From Bradyrhizobium sp. Tv2a-2 (GTDB taxonomy: Bacteria; Pseudomonadota; Alphaproteobacteria; Rhizobiales; Xanthobacteraceae): 64,000 nucleotides of DNA. The stretch is from NCBI RefSeq assembly GCF_000472425.1, contig NZ_AXAI01000005.1, forward strand, positions 310,001 to 374,000. The letters are read 5' to 3'. Position numbers and translations under genes: made by a program. The notes below the pieces were generated by a model. The model ran no database searches. It was given only the letters and a program-made list of their open reading frames with translations, and was not told the DNA's origin. This document shows, piece by piece, positions 9,152-18,794 of the stretch; positions within the stretch are counted from its first letter, which is position 1; the number at the start of each line of letters is the position of its first letter.

Positions 9152-9269
9152 GCTTCTCTCCCAACGAATTATAAAACGGATGATATTCAAGAACCCCGCA
9201 CCTGCCCACCCATTTCGGGCTCAGCCGAAAGTATGGAGGGCGGCGAAACAGGCTGGCCGCGCAGCCGTG

Positions 9270-12200
9270 TCAGGCCGCGTGACCCTTCTGTTCGGCGGGC
9301 GGCTTGCCGCCGTCGGCAAGGTTGCGCACGACGATGTAGAAGATCGGCGTGAAGACGAGGCCGAACAGCGTCACGCCCAGCATGCCGAAGAACACGGCCA
9401 CGCCCACCGCCTGGCGCATTTCCGATCCGGAGCCGCTGGAGACCACGAGCGGCAGCACGCCGAGAATGAAGGCAAACGACGTCATCAGGATCGGCCGCAG
9501 CCGCAATCGGCAGGCCTCGATCACGGCATCCAGCCGTTTGTGGCCTTCGAGCTCGATGTCGCGGGCGAACTCGACGATCAGGATGGCGTTTTTGGCAGCC
9601 AATCCCACCAGCACGATGAAGCCGATCTGGGTCAGGATATTGACGTCCTGGCCCATGATGCGCACGCCGATGGTGGCGGCGAGCAAGCACATCGGCACGA
9701 TCAGGATGACCGAGAACGGCAGGCTCCAGCTGCCATATTGCGCGGCCAGCACCAGATAGACGAACAGCACGCAGACCGGGAAAACGAACAGGCCGGCATT
9801 TGCCCCATTGACCTGCTGATAGGACAAGTCGGTCCAGTCATAGGAGAAGCCGCTCGGCAGCGTCTCGTCGGCGAGCTTCTTCATCACGGCGATTGCAGTC
9901 GCCGAGCTCGTGCCGGGCAGACCCTCGCCCTGCAGCTCGGCGGCGGGATAGAGATTGTAGCGCGCGACGCGGTCCGGACCGGAGACGTCCTTGAAATCCA
10001 CCACGCTGCCGAGCATCACCATATCGCCATTGGCGTTGCGGGTCCGCAGCCGCGCAAGATCGGGGCGCTCCTTCCGGAACGGCAGATCGGCCTGCGCGGT
10101 AACGTGATAGGTGCGGCCGAACAGGTTGAAGTCGTTGACATAGGTCGAACCGAAATAGGTCTGGATCGTGTCGGTTATGCCCTGGATCGGCACGCCGAGC
10201 TTCTGCGCCTTGACCTGATCGATGTCGACAAAGACCTGCGGCGTGTTGGCCGAGAATGGCGAGAACACGGTCGGGGCCAGCAGCAACGGTGACTTGCGCG
10301 CCGCTGCGACCAGTTCGTCGGTAGCGGCCGCAAGCAACTCGGGACCGCGGCCCTGCCGATCCTGGATGCGCATGGTAAAGCCACCGCCGGTGCCGATGCC
10401 GGGTATGGGCGGCGGCGGGATGACGATGATGAACGCGCCTTCGATTGCGGACAGCCGCTTGCGCAGATCCGCGGTGATCACCTGTGCGTTCAGCCCCTTC
10501 TTGAGGCGCACTTCCGGCTCTTCGAACACTGGAAACAGCGCCGCCGAATTACTCGCCTGTGTGCGGGTCGCCCCCGACAGGCCTGCAAAGACGGCAATAT
10601 GCGAAATGCCGGGCGTATCGAGTGCAATGCTCTCGATTCTGCGTACGATCTCGGTGGTGCGCGCCAGCGACGCCGCGCCCGGCAGTTGCGCGGATATGAT
10701 CACGTAGCCACGATCCTGCGCCGGAATGTAGCCCTGCGGCGTGGTGACGAGCAGCCAGCCAGCGCTGCCGATCAGCACGACATAGACTAGCAGCATCACC
10801 ACGCGATGCCGGATCACGAAGGCGGCGATATCAGCATAGAAGTTGGACAACCAGTCAAAGCTGCGGTTGAACAGGCCGGTGAACCACTCCCAGCCACGCG
10901 CGATCAGATTCCAGGCAGCAGGCTTCCGCTTCTCCTCGTGCGGAACGAGAATCTGCGAAGCCAGCGCCGGCGACAGCGTCAGCGAGCAGAAGCAGGAGAT
11001 CGCGGTCGCAACCGCGATCGTCACCGCAAATTGCTGGAAAAACTGTCCGGTGATGCCACCGAGAAAGGCGGTCGGCACGAACACCGCGCACAGTACCAGC
11101 GCGATCGAGACCAGCGCGCCGCCAACCTCCTCCATCGTCTTCAGCGCCGCTTCGCGCCGGCTCATACCGTCGCGCAAATGCCGCTCCACGTTCTCCACCA
11201 CGACGATGGCGTCGTCGACCACGATGCCGACCGCGAGCACGAGGCCGAACAGCGTGAGGTTGTTGATGCCATAGCCGAGCGCGGCCATCGCAGCAAAGGT
11301 GCCGACCAGCGACACCGGGATCGCCACGATCGGAATGATCGCCGGCCGCCAACCCTGCAGGAACACCAGCACCACGATCACGACCAGCGCCATCGCTTCA
11401 TAGATAGTCTTGATCAGCTCGCTGATGGACTGCTGGATGAATTCGGTCGGGTTGTAGCCGATGTCATAGTCGAGCCCCTTGGGAAAGCTGGCTTTCAGCT
11501 TGACCATGGTGTCCTTGATGCCCTTGGCGGTCGCCAGTGCATTGGATCCGGGACGCTGGGTCACCAGCATCGCCACCGCAGTCTTCCGCAGCTCGAAGCT
11601 GTTGGTGGAATAATCGAGCGCGCCGAGCTCGATCCGCGCGATGTCGCGCAGTCGCACGATGCGGCCGTCCTGGCCCGATTTGACGACGATGTTCTCGAAC
11701 TGGGCCGGCTCCTTCAGACGCCCGGTGAACGTCAGGTTTGGCTGGAAGGCGCGATCGGCGACCGGGGGACTGGCAAGCTGGCCGCCCGTGATCTGCAAAT
11801 TCTGGGCGCGGATCGCGGCGATCACATCGCTCGAGGTCATGCCGAGATTCGAGATCTTGTCGGGGTCAAGCCACAGCCGCATCGAATAGTCGCGCGCACC
11901 GAAAATCGTGATGTCGCCGATGCCGTCGAGCCGCAACAGCTGGTCGCGAACCTGCAGCAGCGCGTAGTTCGAGATGTAGAGCTGGTCGAGCGAGTCGTCG
12001 GGCGACAGCATGAACACGACCATCAGGATGTCGGGCGAGTTCTTCTTGGTGACGACGCCGTTGCGCTGCACCTCGTCCGGCAACTGCGGTTGCGCGATCG
12101 CGACGCGGTTCTGCACCAGCACCTGCGCCTTGTCGAGATCGGTGCCGAGCTTGAAGGTGATGGTGATGGTGAGCTGGCCGTTCGACGTGGCCTGGCTGTA

Positions 12201-12440
12201 CATGTACAGCATGTCCTCGACGCCGTTGATCTGCTGCTCGATGGGCGCGGCGACGGTGTCGGAGATGGTCTGCGCGGACGCGCCCGGATACTGCGCCGTC
12301 ACCACCACCGTCGGCGGCACCACTTCGGGATATTCGGCGATCGGCAAGGTGGTGTAGGCGATCGCACCAACGATCAGGAGCACGATGGACAGGACCATCG
12401 CCAGAATCGGCCGGTTGACTGAGAGGCTTCCGAGATTCAT
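9270..12440 (-). CDS. RND multidrug efflux permease (HAE1/AcrB family)
   Basis: 1056-residue inner-membrane proton/drug antiporter, the normal AcrB/MexB/BpeF length. It has 12 expected TMs and two large periplasmic loops. The TM4 proton-relay Asp pair is seen in GIVVDDAIVVVENVERHL. The N-terminus (LSVNRPILAMVLSIVLLIVGAIAY) and C-terminus (SFAFILGVLPLVVSSGSGSE) are typical of the HAE1 branch. Its ATG overlaps the stop of the adaptor gene by 4 bp (ATGA, 12437-12440). The outer-membrane channel gene is absent here, so it must recruit a TolC/OprM-type protein encoded elsewhere. Confidence 0.95.
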   Translation of the reverse strand: MNLGSLSVNRPILAMVLSIVLLIVGAIAYTTLPIAEYPEVVPPTVVVTAQYPGASAQTISDTVAAPIEQQINGVEDMLYMYSQATSNGQLTITITFKLGTDLDKAQVLVQNRVAIAQPQLPDEVQRNGVVTKKNSPDILMVVFMLSPDDSLDQLYISNYALLQVRDQLLRLDGIGDITIFGARDYSMRLWLDPDKISNLGMTSSDVIAAIRAQNLQITGGQLASPPVADRAFQPNLTFTGRLKEPAQFENIVVKSGQDGRIVRLRDIARIELGALDYSTNSFELRKTAVAMLVTQRPGSNALATAKGIKDTMVKLKASFPKGLDYDIGYNPTEFIQQSISELIKTIYEAMALVVIVVLVFLQGWRPAIIPIVAIPVSLVGTFAAMAALGYGINNLTLFGLVLAVGIVVDDAIVVVENVERHLRDGMSRREAALKTMEEVGGALVSIALVLCAVFVPTAFLGGITGQFFQQFAVTIAVATAISCFCSLTLSPALASQILVPHEEKRKPAAWNLIARGWEWFTGLFNRSFDWLSNFYADIAAFVIRHRVVMLLVYVVLIGSAGWLLVTTPQGYIPAQDRGYVIISAQLPGAASLARTTEIVRRIESIALDTPGISHIAVFAGLSGATRTQASNSAALFPVFEEPEVRLKKGLNAQVITADLRKRLSAIEGAFIIVIPPPPIPGIGTGGGFTMRIQDRQGRGPELLAAATDELVAAARKSPLLLAPTVFSPFSANTPQVFVDIDQVKAQKLGVPIQGITDTIQTYFGSTYVNDFNLFGRTYHVTAQADLPFRKERPDLARLRTRNANGDMVMLGSVVDFKDVSGPDRVARYNLYPAAELQGEGLPGTSSATAIAVMKKLADETLPSGFSYDWTDLSYQQVNGANAGLFVFPVCVLFVYLVLAAQYGSWSLPFSVILIVPMCLLAATIGVRIMGQDVNILTQIGFIVLVGLAAKNAILIVEFARDIELEGHKRLDAVIEACRLRLRPILMTSFAFILGVLPLVVSSGSGSEMRQAVGVAVFFGMLGVTLFGLVFTPIFYIVVRNLADGGKPPAEQKGHAA

Positions 12441-13639
12441 GTCTTGTCGCCGACGATATTGCCCGCTTTCGGGCTCACCTTGGCGCCGACGCGAGCACGC
12501 TGGATGCCGTCGATGATCACGCGGTCCTCCGGCTTCAGGCCTTCGCGGATCACGCGCAGACCTTCGTCCAGCGGCCCGAGCACGACGGTGCGCGCCTCCA
12601 CGGTGTCGTCATCCTTCACCACGAAGACGATCTTGCGGGACTGGTCGGTCGCAATCGCGCTGTCGGGGATCAGCAGCGCCTCGTAGGGCAGGCTTCCGAT
12701 CAGTCGTACCCGCCCGAACTGGCCTGGCAGGACGGAAAGATCGTGATTCGGGATCACCGCGCGACTGCGCAGCGTGCCAGTCGAGACATCCAGGCGATTG
12801 TCGAGGAAGTCCATATGGCCCTCATGCGAGGGCTTGGTTTCGCCTGTCAGCGCCACCTCCACCGGATTGGGAGTATCGCGCGAGCTCGGGCGCTTGCCCT
12901 CGAACCACAACTTGTTGTTCTTGAGATAGGTGGCCTCGTCCACGTCGAAATAGATGTAGATCGGATCGAGCGAGACGATGGTCGTGAGCAGCGTCGAGGC
13001 CCCATTGTCGCTGCCCTGCACGAGATTGCCGATGCTGACGAGATGGCGGCTGACGCGGCCGGTGATCGGCGCCTGCACATGGGTGAACTCGATATTGAGC
13101 TGAGCTGCCTTCAGCGCGCCTTCGGCGATGGTCTCGGCTGCGTGGGCGGCCTGCAGCGCCTGGCGGCGCTGGTCGACGATCTGCTCGGAGACCGCGCTGG
13201 TCTGGACCAGGGCCAGGCCGCGATCGAGCTCGCGCTTGGCAAGCTCGGTCTTGGCGCGGGCATCCGCCAGCTGGCCGTCCGCCTGGGCCTCCACGGCCTC
13301 GAACGGGCGCGGGTCGATGATATAGAGCAGGTCGCCGGCACGAACCATGTCGCCGTCCTTGAACTCGACATTGGTGACGAAGCCGCCGACCCGCGCCTTG
13401 ACCTGCACCTCCTCGATCGCCTCGAAGCGGCCGGTGAACTCGTCCCAATCGGTGACGGTGCGCTTGAACGGCTGCGCGACGGTGACGGGAAGCGCCGCCG
13501 GCGCGGCCGCCGCCGCGTTTGGCTTCTGCTCACATCCGCCTAGTGCGAACGCGAGCAGGACAATCGAGGTCCCGATGCGGACAAACGAACGAAACGTGAC
13601 AATTTGACCAAATGACTGCGATGAGTCCGCCGCGCTCAA
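12437..13639 (-). CDS. RND periplasmic adaptor (membrane fusion) lipoprotein
   Basis: 400-residue adaptor linking the RND permease to an outer-membrane channel. The layout is lipoyl half (FTGRFEAIEEVQVKARVGGFV), alpha-hairpin (about residues 110-170, rich in ADARAKTELAKRELDR-type heptads), second lipoyl half and beta barrel. I chose a TTG start at 13639: GGAG lies 6 nt upstream, and the product then opens with a short leader, a hydrophobic stretch and a lipobox ending LGGC, making it a lipoprotein. The longer frame to 13747 has no plausible signal. It is translationally coupled to the permease. No local repressor gene is seen. Confidence 0.88.
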   Translation of the reverse strand: MSAADSSQSFGQIVTFRSFVRIGTSIVLLAFALGGCEQKPNAAAAAPAALPVTVAQPFKRTVTDWDEFTGRFEAIEEVQVKARVGGFVTNVEFKDGDMVRAGDLLYIIDPRPFEAVEAQADGQLADARAKTELAKRELDRGLALVQTSAVSEQIVDQRRQALQAAHAAETIAEGALKAAQLNIEFTHVQAPITGRVSRHLVSIGNLVQGSDNGASTLLTTIVSLDPIYIYFDVDEATYLKNNKLWFEGKRPSSRDTPNPVEVALTGETKPSHEGHMDFLDNRLDVSTGTLRSRAVIPNHDLSVLPGQFGRVRLIGSLPYEALLIPDSAIATDQSRKIVFVVKDDDTVEARTVVLGPLDEGLRVIREGLKPEDRVIIDGIQRARVGAKVSPKAGNIVGDKT

Positions 13640-13904
13640 GGAAATCTCCACTGCTCCGCGCCGCCGTGGAACATGGCGGCGCGCCTCTCGTTGGAACGCG
13701 CAAGGATGACGCTTGTCAGCCCATCCTGCAAGACCGCGTCCTGCCACGCCTTCCTCATATGCGAATTTTGTGGTGCAAATTTTTTGCCGTCCGCCCCTGA
13801 TGATGAAATAATCATTTGGTAGGTGATACTGCCCGGATGGGCAGCTCGCTTGCGCGACGGCGAATGCGCCGCGCCAATGGGAGGTCCCTCACAGGAGGTC
13901 AGTC

Positions 13905-15677
13905 ATGGACGCGCTGTCCGCCCGCCGCCCCTTCTCCGCTGAACAAAGAAGCGGCGCGGATCACCTTGCGCCCGACTGCGCGGGGCAGAATTTCTACGCC
14001 ATCGACCGCGGCTTGCGCGATCTCCTGCCCCTTTATCTTGCGCAGGCGGATTTCGCGCAGCTGGAACCGCATTTCGATCGGCTGGGCGAACTCGCCGGCG
14101 GCCGGCTCGACGAGCTGGCGCGAATTGCCGACAAACATCCGCCGATCCTCAATCCGCGCGACCGGTTCGGCCGCGACGAGGACCAGATCGACTATCACGC
14201 CTCCTATCGGGAAATGGAAACCATCGCCTTCGGCGATTTCCAGTTTCACGCCATGAGCCACCGCGCTGGAACCTTGGGTATGGCGCGGCCGCTGCCGGCT
14301 GTTGCCAAATACGCGCTGCAATACCTGTTCGTTCAGGCCGAGTTCGGGCTGATGTGCCCGATCAGCGTCACCGACACCTCGATCCATCTGATCCGCAAAT
14401 TCGCCGACCCCGCATTGAAGGACTATCTGCTGCCGAAGATGCTGTCGGCCGACCCGGCTGCGATGTGGAAGGGCACGCAGTTCATGACGGAGCGTGCCGG
14501 CGGATCCGATGTCGGCGCCATCGAGACAATGGCGCGCTTCGAAGACGGCGAATGGCGTCTCTACGGCGACAAATGGTTCTGCTCGCATGCCGATGCCGAC
14601 GTGGCGCTGCTGCTGGCGCGCCCGGAAGGCGCACCAGCAGGCACGGAAGGTCTAGCCTTGTTCGCGTTACCGCGCCGGCTCGAGGACGGGCGTCGCAATG
14701 CCTACCGGATCGTACGCCTCAAGGACAAGCTCGGCACCCGCTCGATGGCGAGCGGCGAGATCGCCCTCGACGGCGCTGTCGCCTATCTGGTGGGCGACAT
14801 CAAGGCCGGCCTCAAGCAGATGATGGAGCAGGTCAACCTGTCGCGGCTGTCGCACGGGGTACGCGCCGCCGCGATGATGCGGCGCTGCCTGAACGAGGCG
14901 ATGGTCTGCGCGCGCTCGCGCATGGCTTTCGGCAAGACCATCATCGACTATCCGCTGTTGCGCCGGCAACTGCTGAAGATCATGCTTCCGGTGGAGCAGG
15001 CGCTGTCGATGCTGCTGTTTGCGGCGGGCGCCATGGATCGCGCCAATGCCGGCGACACGGACGCCGAAAGCCTGCTCCGCATCCTCACCCCGCTGCTGAA
15101 ATTCCGCGCATGCCGCGACAACATTCCTGTCGCGACCGGCGCGATGGAGGTGCGGGGCGGCAACGGCTATATCGAGGAATGGGTCAATCCGCGGCTGATC
15201 CGCGACGCCCATATCGGCGTGCTCTGGGAAGGCACCAGCAACATCAACGCCATCGACATTATCACGCGCGCCGTCGGCAAGAGCGGGGCGCATCGCCGCC
15301 TGCAGACCGCGCTCGAGGCACGGCTCGACGAAGCGACGGCGCTTCCCGAAGCATTTGGAAGCCGCCTGCGCGACACGCTGAACCGCGCGATCGGCTTTGC
15401 GGAACGCGTCGCCGAGGCGCCGGCGCTGGAGGCCGACGCAAGGCGGGCCGCGAGCGGCCTCCATCATGTCGCAAGCGCGGCGCTGATGGCCTGGGAGGCG
15501 AGCCGCCCTGGCGTCGATGCCAGGCGCGCTCTGATCGCGCGCCTCGTCCTCGATCATCGGCTCGGCACGCGCGACCCCCTGGCACCGGCGGCGGATGGGC
15601 ACGAGCATGAGGTGGCAGAGCTGCTGCTTGCCGAACGCAAGGTCGAGCTGTCGGAGGCAACGCCGCTTCTTAGCTAG
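13905..15677 (+). CDS. acyl-CoA dehydrogenase, AidB-like long form
   Basis: 590-residue flavoprotein, longer than the usual 380-residue acyl-CoA dehydrogenase because of N- and C-terminal additions like those of AidB/FadE-type proteins. The central fold is intact: MTERAGGSDVGAIET (FAD-binding segment), KWFCSHADAD, then RMAFGKTIIDYPLLRRQL. LWEGTSNINAIDI keeps the C-terminal catalytic Glu of the MCAD class. Start ATG follows AGGAGG by 6 nt. It precedes an acyl-CoA ligase on the same strand, suggesting a shared pathway. Substrate is unknown; AidB itself is linked to alkylation stress, so a dehydrogenase role is likely but not certain. Confidence 0.88.
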   Translation: MDALSARRPFSAEQRSGADHLAPDCAGQNFYAIDRGLRDLLPLYLAQADFAQLEPHFDRLGELAGGRLDELARIADKHPPILNPRDRFGRDEDQIDYHASYREMETIAFGDFQFHAMSHRAGTLGMARPLPAVAKYALQYLFVQAEFGLMCPISVTDTSIHLIRKFADPALKDYLLPKMLSADPAAMWKGTQFMTERAGGSDVGAIETMARFEDGEWRLYGDKWFCSHADADVALLLARPEGAPAGTEGLALFALPRRLEDGRRNAYRIVRLKDKLGTRSMASGEIALDGAVAYLVGDIKAGLKQMMEQVNLSRLSHGVRAAAMMRRCLNEAMVCARSRMAFGKTIIDYPLLRRQLLKIMLPVEQALSMLLFAAGAMDRANAGDTDAESLLRILTPLLKFRACRDNIPVATGAMEVRGGNGYIEEWVNPRLIRDAHIGVLWEGTSNINAIDIITRAVGKSGAHRRLQTALEARLDEATALPEAFGSRLRDTLNRAIGFAERVAEAPALEADARRAASGLHHVASAALMAWEASRPGVDARRALIARLVLDHRLGTRDPLAPAADGHEHEVAELLLAERKVELSEATPLLS

Positions 15678-15863
15678 AGCCAACACCTTTGGCCGCGCGC
15701 ATGGCGCCCATCGATGCGCCTCGCCCCTTGTGGAGAGGGCACATTAATCTGCCCCTGCAGCCGCAATGACGGCGTGGACATCCTCGCGCTGGCTCCGCTA
15801 GATTATTCCCCAACAAGACAAACCGGACGCGTCCGGGAGGAAACGCTAGAGGGGCTGTGCATC

Positions 15864-17414
15864 ATGTACACAGGCAAGCATGCGCATCTGCGGCCGCTGC
15901 AACCGGCCTTCATCATGGCCGCAACCGGCGAGGCGGTGACCTATCGCGAGCTGGACGCGCGCTGTAACCGCCTTGCGCATCTGTTTCGCAAGCACGGGCT
16001 TGGGCGGCTCGACCACTACGCCGTCTTTATGGAGAACAACAGCCGCTATCTCGAGGCCTGCGGCGCCGGCGAGCGGTCCGGACTTTACTATACCTGTGTC
16101 AATTCCTATCTGACCGCGGGCGAGCTCGCCTATATCCTCGACAACAGCCAGTCGCGCATCCTCGTCACGTCAGTAGCAAAGCTCGATGTCGCACGCGAGG
16201 CGATCAGGCAATCCGAGCGGGTCGAGCTTTGCATCGTCGCCGACGGCAATGGCGAGAGCGAGCGGATTGTCGGACTCGCCGAGGCCACTGCCGGCCTTCC
16301 CTCAACGCCGATTGCGGACGAATGCGTCGGCACCGCGATGCTCTATTCCTCCGGCACCACCGGCCGGCCGAAGGGGATCCTGCGGCCATTGCCGGAGCAG
16401 CCGCCCGAGCAGCAACTGGCGCTGTTCGATTTCCTGCAGAAGCTCTGGCAGTACCGCGAGGGCATGATCTATCTCTCGCCGGCGCCGCTCTATCACTCGG
16501 CGCCGCAGGCCGCCGTCAACCTGACCATCCGGGTCGGCGGCACCGTCATCATCATGGAAAGCTTCGATCCCGAGCGCTATCTGCAGCTCGTCCAGCAATG
16601 GGGCGTCACCCACAGTCAGCTGGTGCCGACCATGTTCTCGCGCATGCTGAAGCTGCCCGAGGAGGTGCGCGCCCGCTACGACATCTCGTCGCTGGAGATC
16701 GCGATCCATGCCGCTGCGCCCTGCCCGTCCCAGGTCAAGGACGAGATGATCAAATGGTGGGGGCCGATCATCCAGGAATATTATGGAGCGACCGAAGGAC
16801 TCGGCTTCACCGCCTGCAACAGCGAGGAATGGCTCAAGCATCGGGGCACGGTCGGAAAGGTGCTGCTGGGCGACCTGCACATTCTGGACGAGAACATGCA
16901 GGATTGCCCGACGGGCCGGGAAGGCACGGTGTGGTTCAAGACCGCCTCGCCCTTCGAATATTTCAACGATCCGGAAAAGACGCGCGAGGCGCGCTCCGAG
17001 GACGGCAGCATGAGCACCGTCGGCGATGTCGGCTATGTCGATGCCGAACGCTATCTCTACCTCACCGACCGCCGCACCTTCATGATCATCTCGGGCGGGG
17101 TGAACATCTATCCGCAGGAATGCGAGAACCTGCTCATCACGCACCCGAAGATCGCCGACGCCGCCGTGTTCGGCGTCCCCAATCCGGATCTCGGGGAAGA
17201 GGTGAAGGCGGTGGTGCAGCCTATGCCAGGCATCGAGCCGTGCGAGGCGCTGGCGGAGGAATTGATCGCGTTCTGCAGCCAACAGCTGTCGCGCCAGAAG
17301 GTGCCGCGCTCGATCGATTTCGAGGAGCAGTTGCCGCGGCTACCAACGGGGAAGCTGTACAAGCGGCTGTTGCGCGACAGGTATTGGGGCAACAAGAACT
17401 CGCGGATAGTCTGA
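15864..17414 (+). CDS. AMP-dependent acyl-CoA ligase
   Basis: 516-residue class I adenylate-forming enzyme that activates a carboxylic acid to acyl-AMP and then acyl-CoA. The phosphate-binding motif YSSGTTGRPKG is at residues 161-171. A YYGATEG segment is the A5-type motif. The C-terminal lid carries LTDRRTFMIISGGVNIYP and the catalytic Lys motif LPTGKLYKR. The start at 15864 (MYTGKHAHLRP) matches the beginning of the conserved domain; an in-frame ATG at 15714 would add 50 low-complexity residues. It probably works with the upstream AidB-like dehydrogenase. Chain-length or aromatic preference cannot be read. Confidence 0.9.
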   Translation: MYTGKHAHLRPLQPAFIMAATGEAVTYRELDARCNRLAHLFRKHGLGRLDHYAVFMENNSRYLEACGAGERSGLYYTCVNSYLTAGELAYILDNSQSRILVTSVAKLDVAREAIRQSERVELCIVADGNGESERIVGLAEATAGLPSTPIADECVGTAMLYSSGTTGRPKGILRPLPEQPPEQQLALFDFLQKLWQYREGMIYLSPAPLYHSAPQAAVNLTIRVGGTVIIMESFDPERYLQLVQQWGVTHSQLVPTMFSRMLKLPEEVRARYDISSLEIAIHAAAPCPSQVKDEMIKWWGPIIQEYYGATEGLGFTACNSEEWLKHRGTVGKVLLGDLHILDENMQDCPTGREGTVWFKTASPFEYFNDPEKTREARSEDGSMSTVGDVGYVDAERYLYLTDRRTFMIISGGVNIYPQECENLLITHPKIADAAVFGVPNPDLGEEVKAVVQPMPGIEPCEALAEELIAFCSQQLSRQKVPRSIDFEEQLPRLPTGKLYKRLLRDRYWGNKNSRIV

Positions 17415-17423
17415 CTCTCACGC

Positions 17424-17524
17424 CGTCGTTCCGGGGCTCGCGAAGCGAGAACCGCAGATGCGCAATTGCGCATCGGGGAACCTCGAGATTCCGGGTTCGG
17501 CGCTACGCGCCGCTCCGGAATGAC
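17424..17524. repeat. GGAATGAC-type palindromic intergenic repeat, copy 1
   Basis: 101-bp element bounded by CGTTCCGGGG and CTCCGGAATGAC. It contains nested palindromes, including GATGCGCAATTGCGCATC at 17458-17475, and the shared segment GAGATTCCGGGTTCG. It fills the gap between the convergent ligase and MFS genes. It is related to the elements at 30181, 32127, 38411 and 62424. Confidence 0.75.
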
Positions 17525-17536
17525 CGAGACGATGGA

Positions 17537-18712
17537 TTACGCTTTCTCTGTTGCCCCACCCCCGCGCCCAAACACCAGCAGCGCGATATTCCCGGCAACC
17601 AGACTTGCCGCCGCGATGACGCTCGCCCAGGCGAACGCGTGATCGGAGCGGCCGAGCAGACCCATCAGCAACGGGCCCGCGATCTGGCCGGCACCGAAGG
17701 CGGCCGTCATCACCCCGACCGCGAGCGAGGCCGGCGCGCCGCCGAGCCGCAGCGCTTCCTTGATTCCTGCCATGGTGATGACCACGAAGGTGCCGCCGAC
17801 GCAGATCGCCGAGATCAAAAGCGTCGGCACATTGACCCAGACGGTAGGGGCCAACACGCCGGCGGCGAGCACCCATTTCGACCGGACCCATAATTGCCGC
17901 GGCGGCAGGTCGCGGAACAGCCAGGCGCTCAGCAGCGTCGAGAGCGCGGCCGCGATGCCGAACACCGGCCACACCAGGCCGAACAGCGCGGGGTTATCGA
18001 TATAGCCGCGCGCCAGCGCCGGCAGGTAGGTCGCCGGGATGATGTAGCCGAAGCCGAAGGTCGCGTAGCAGGCCGCTGCGACCAGCGCGGAGCGCGGCAG
18101 CGTCGCACGCTGCGGCACGACCTTTTGCGCCGCGGACGCTGGCTCGCCCGCAAGACTCCGCCACAACAGCACGGACAGCGCAATCGACACCGTGCCGAGC
18201 GCGATCCAGGTGGCGCGCGAGCCCCAGGCGTCGATGCCGGCGAAAAGGCCGAACAGGCCGGCGAAGGCGATGCCGACGCCGACGCCGGCGAAGACATGCC
18301 CGGACCATGCCTCCCGGCCGTGATGCGCGAGAATGGGCATCGCCCAGGCCGAGGTGCCGACCAGCACAAAGGCGCTGGCGACGCCTGCCAGGAAGCGCAG
18401 GCCAAGCCACGCCGGCTGCCATTCGCAAAAGCCCATCGCCAGCGTCAGAATCCCGACCCACAACAGGCCCCAGCGGATCGCGGGCGCCGGCCGCGGCTGC
18501 AGCGCGATGCAGACAAGCGCGCCGGCGAGGTAGCCGAGATAATTGGTGGTGGCGAGCCAGCTGCCCGCGGCAAGCGTCAGCCCCTTGTCCTGCTGCATCA
18601 ATGGCAGGATCGGGGTCAGGGAAAAGCGGCCGATCCCCATCGCGCTGGCAAGCGCCAGCAGACCGACAGACGCGGCGACAGCGGCGGAGGGTTGCAGTTT
18701 TTGCGTGCTCAT
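17537..18712 (-). CDS. YbfB/YjiJ-family MFS transporter
   Basis: 391-residue, about 12-TM permease of the YbfB/YjiJ branch of the major facilitator superfamily. The family start ASAMGIGRFSLTPILPLM, followed by GSWLATTNYLGYLAGAL, is recognisable. The start at 18712 (MSTQKLQP) is preferred over one 8 codons upstream because it sits next to the hydrophobic TM1 and leaves room for a promoter shared with lysR. It is divergent from the LysR regulator with an 82-bp gap, the classical LysR-target arrangement, so that regulator probably controls it. The transported compound is unknown. Confidence 0.85.
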   Translation of the reverse strand: MSTQKLQPSAAVAASVGLLALASAMGIGRFSLTPILPLMQQDKGLTLAAGSWLATTNYLGYLAGALVCIALQPRPAPAIRWGLLWVGILTLAMGFCEWQPAWLGLRFLAGVASAFVLVGTSAWAMPILAHHGREAWSGHVFAGVGVGIAFAGLFGLFAGIDAWGSRATWIALGTVSIALSVLLWRSLAGEPASAAQKVVPQRATLPRSALVAAACYATFGFGYIIPATYLPALARGYIDNPALFGLVWPVFGIAAALSTLLSAWLFRDLPPRQLWVRSKWVLAAGVLAPTVWVNVPTLLISAICVGGTFVVITMAGIKEALRLGGAPASLAVGVMTAAFGAGQIAGPLLMGLLGRSDHAFAWASVIAAASLVAGNIALLVFGRGGGATEKA

Positions 18713-18794
18713 GGCTCTCGCATAACGCAAACCCACGTTCTATAATATTGAAAACTATGATCCGACTTGTTCTCGCAAATTGAATGGAGCGGCC

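Noticed and set aside
9069..12422. Long plus-strand open frames opposite the binding-protein and RND permease genes
   Set aside because: They are His/Arg/Gln-rich with no recognisable motif and lie fully antisense to clear genes; high GC makes such frames common.
18738..18760. Possible LysR box in the AT-rich patch between the MFS and lysR genes
   Set aside because: T-N11-A spacing occurs but without a convincing dyad; in AT-rich DNA this is expected by chance.
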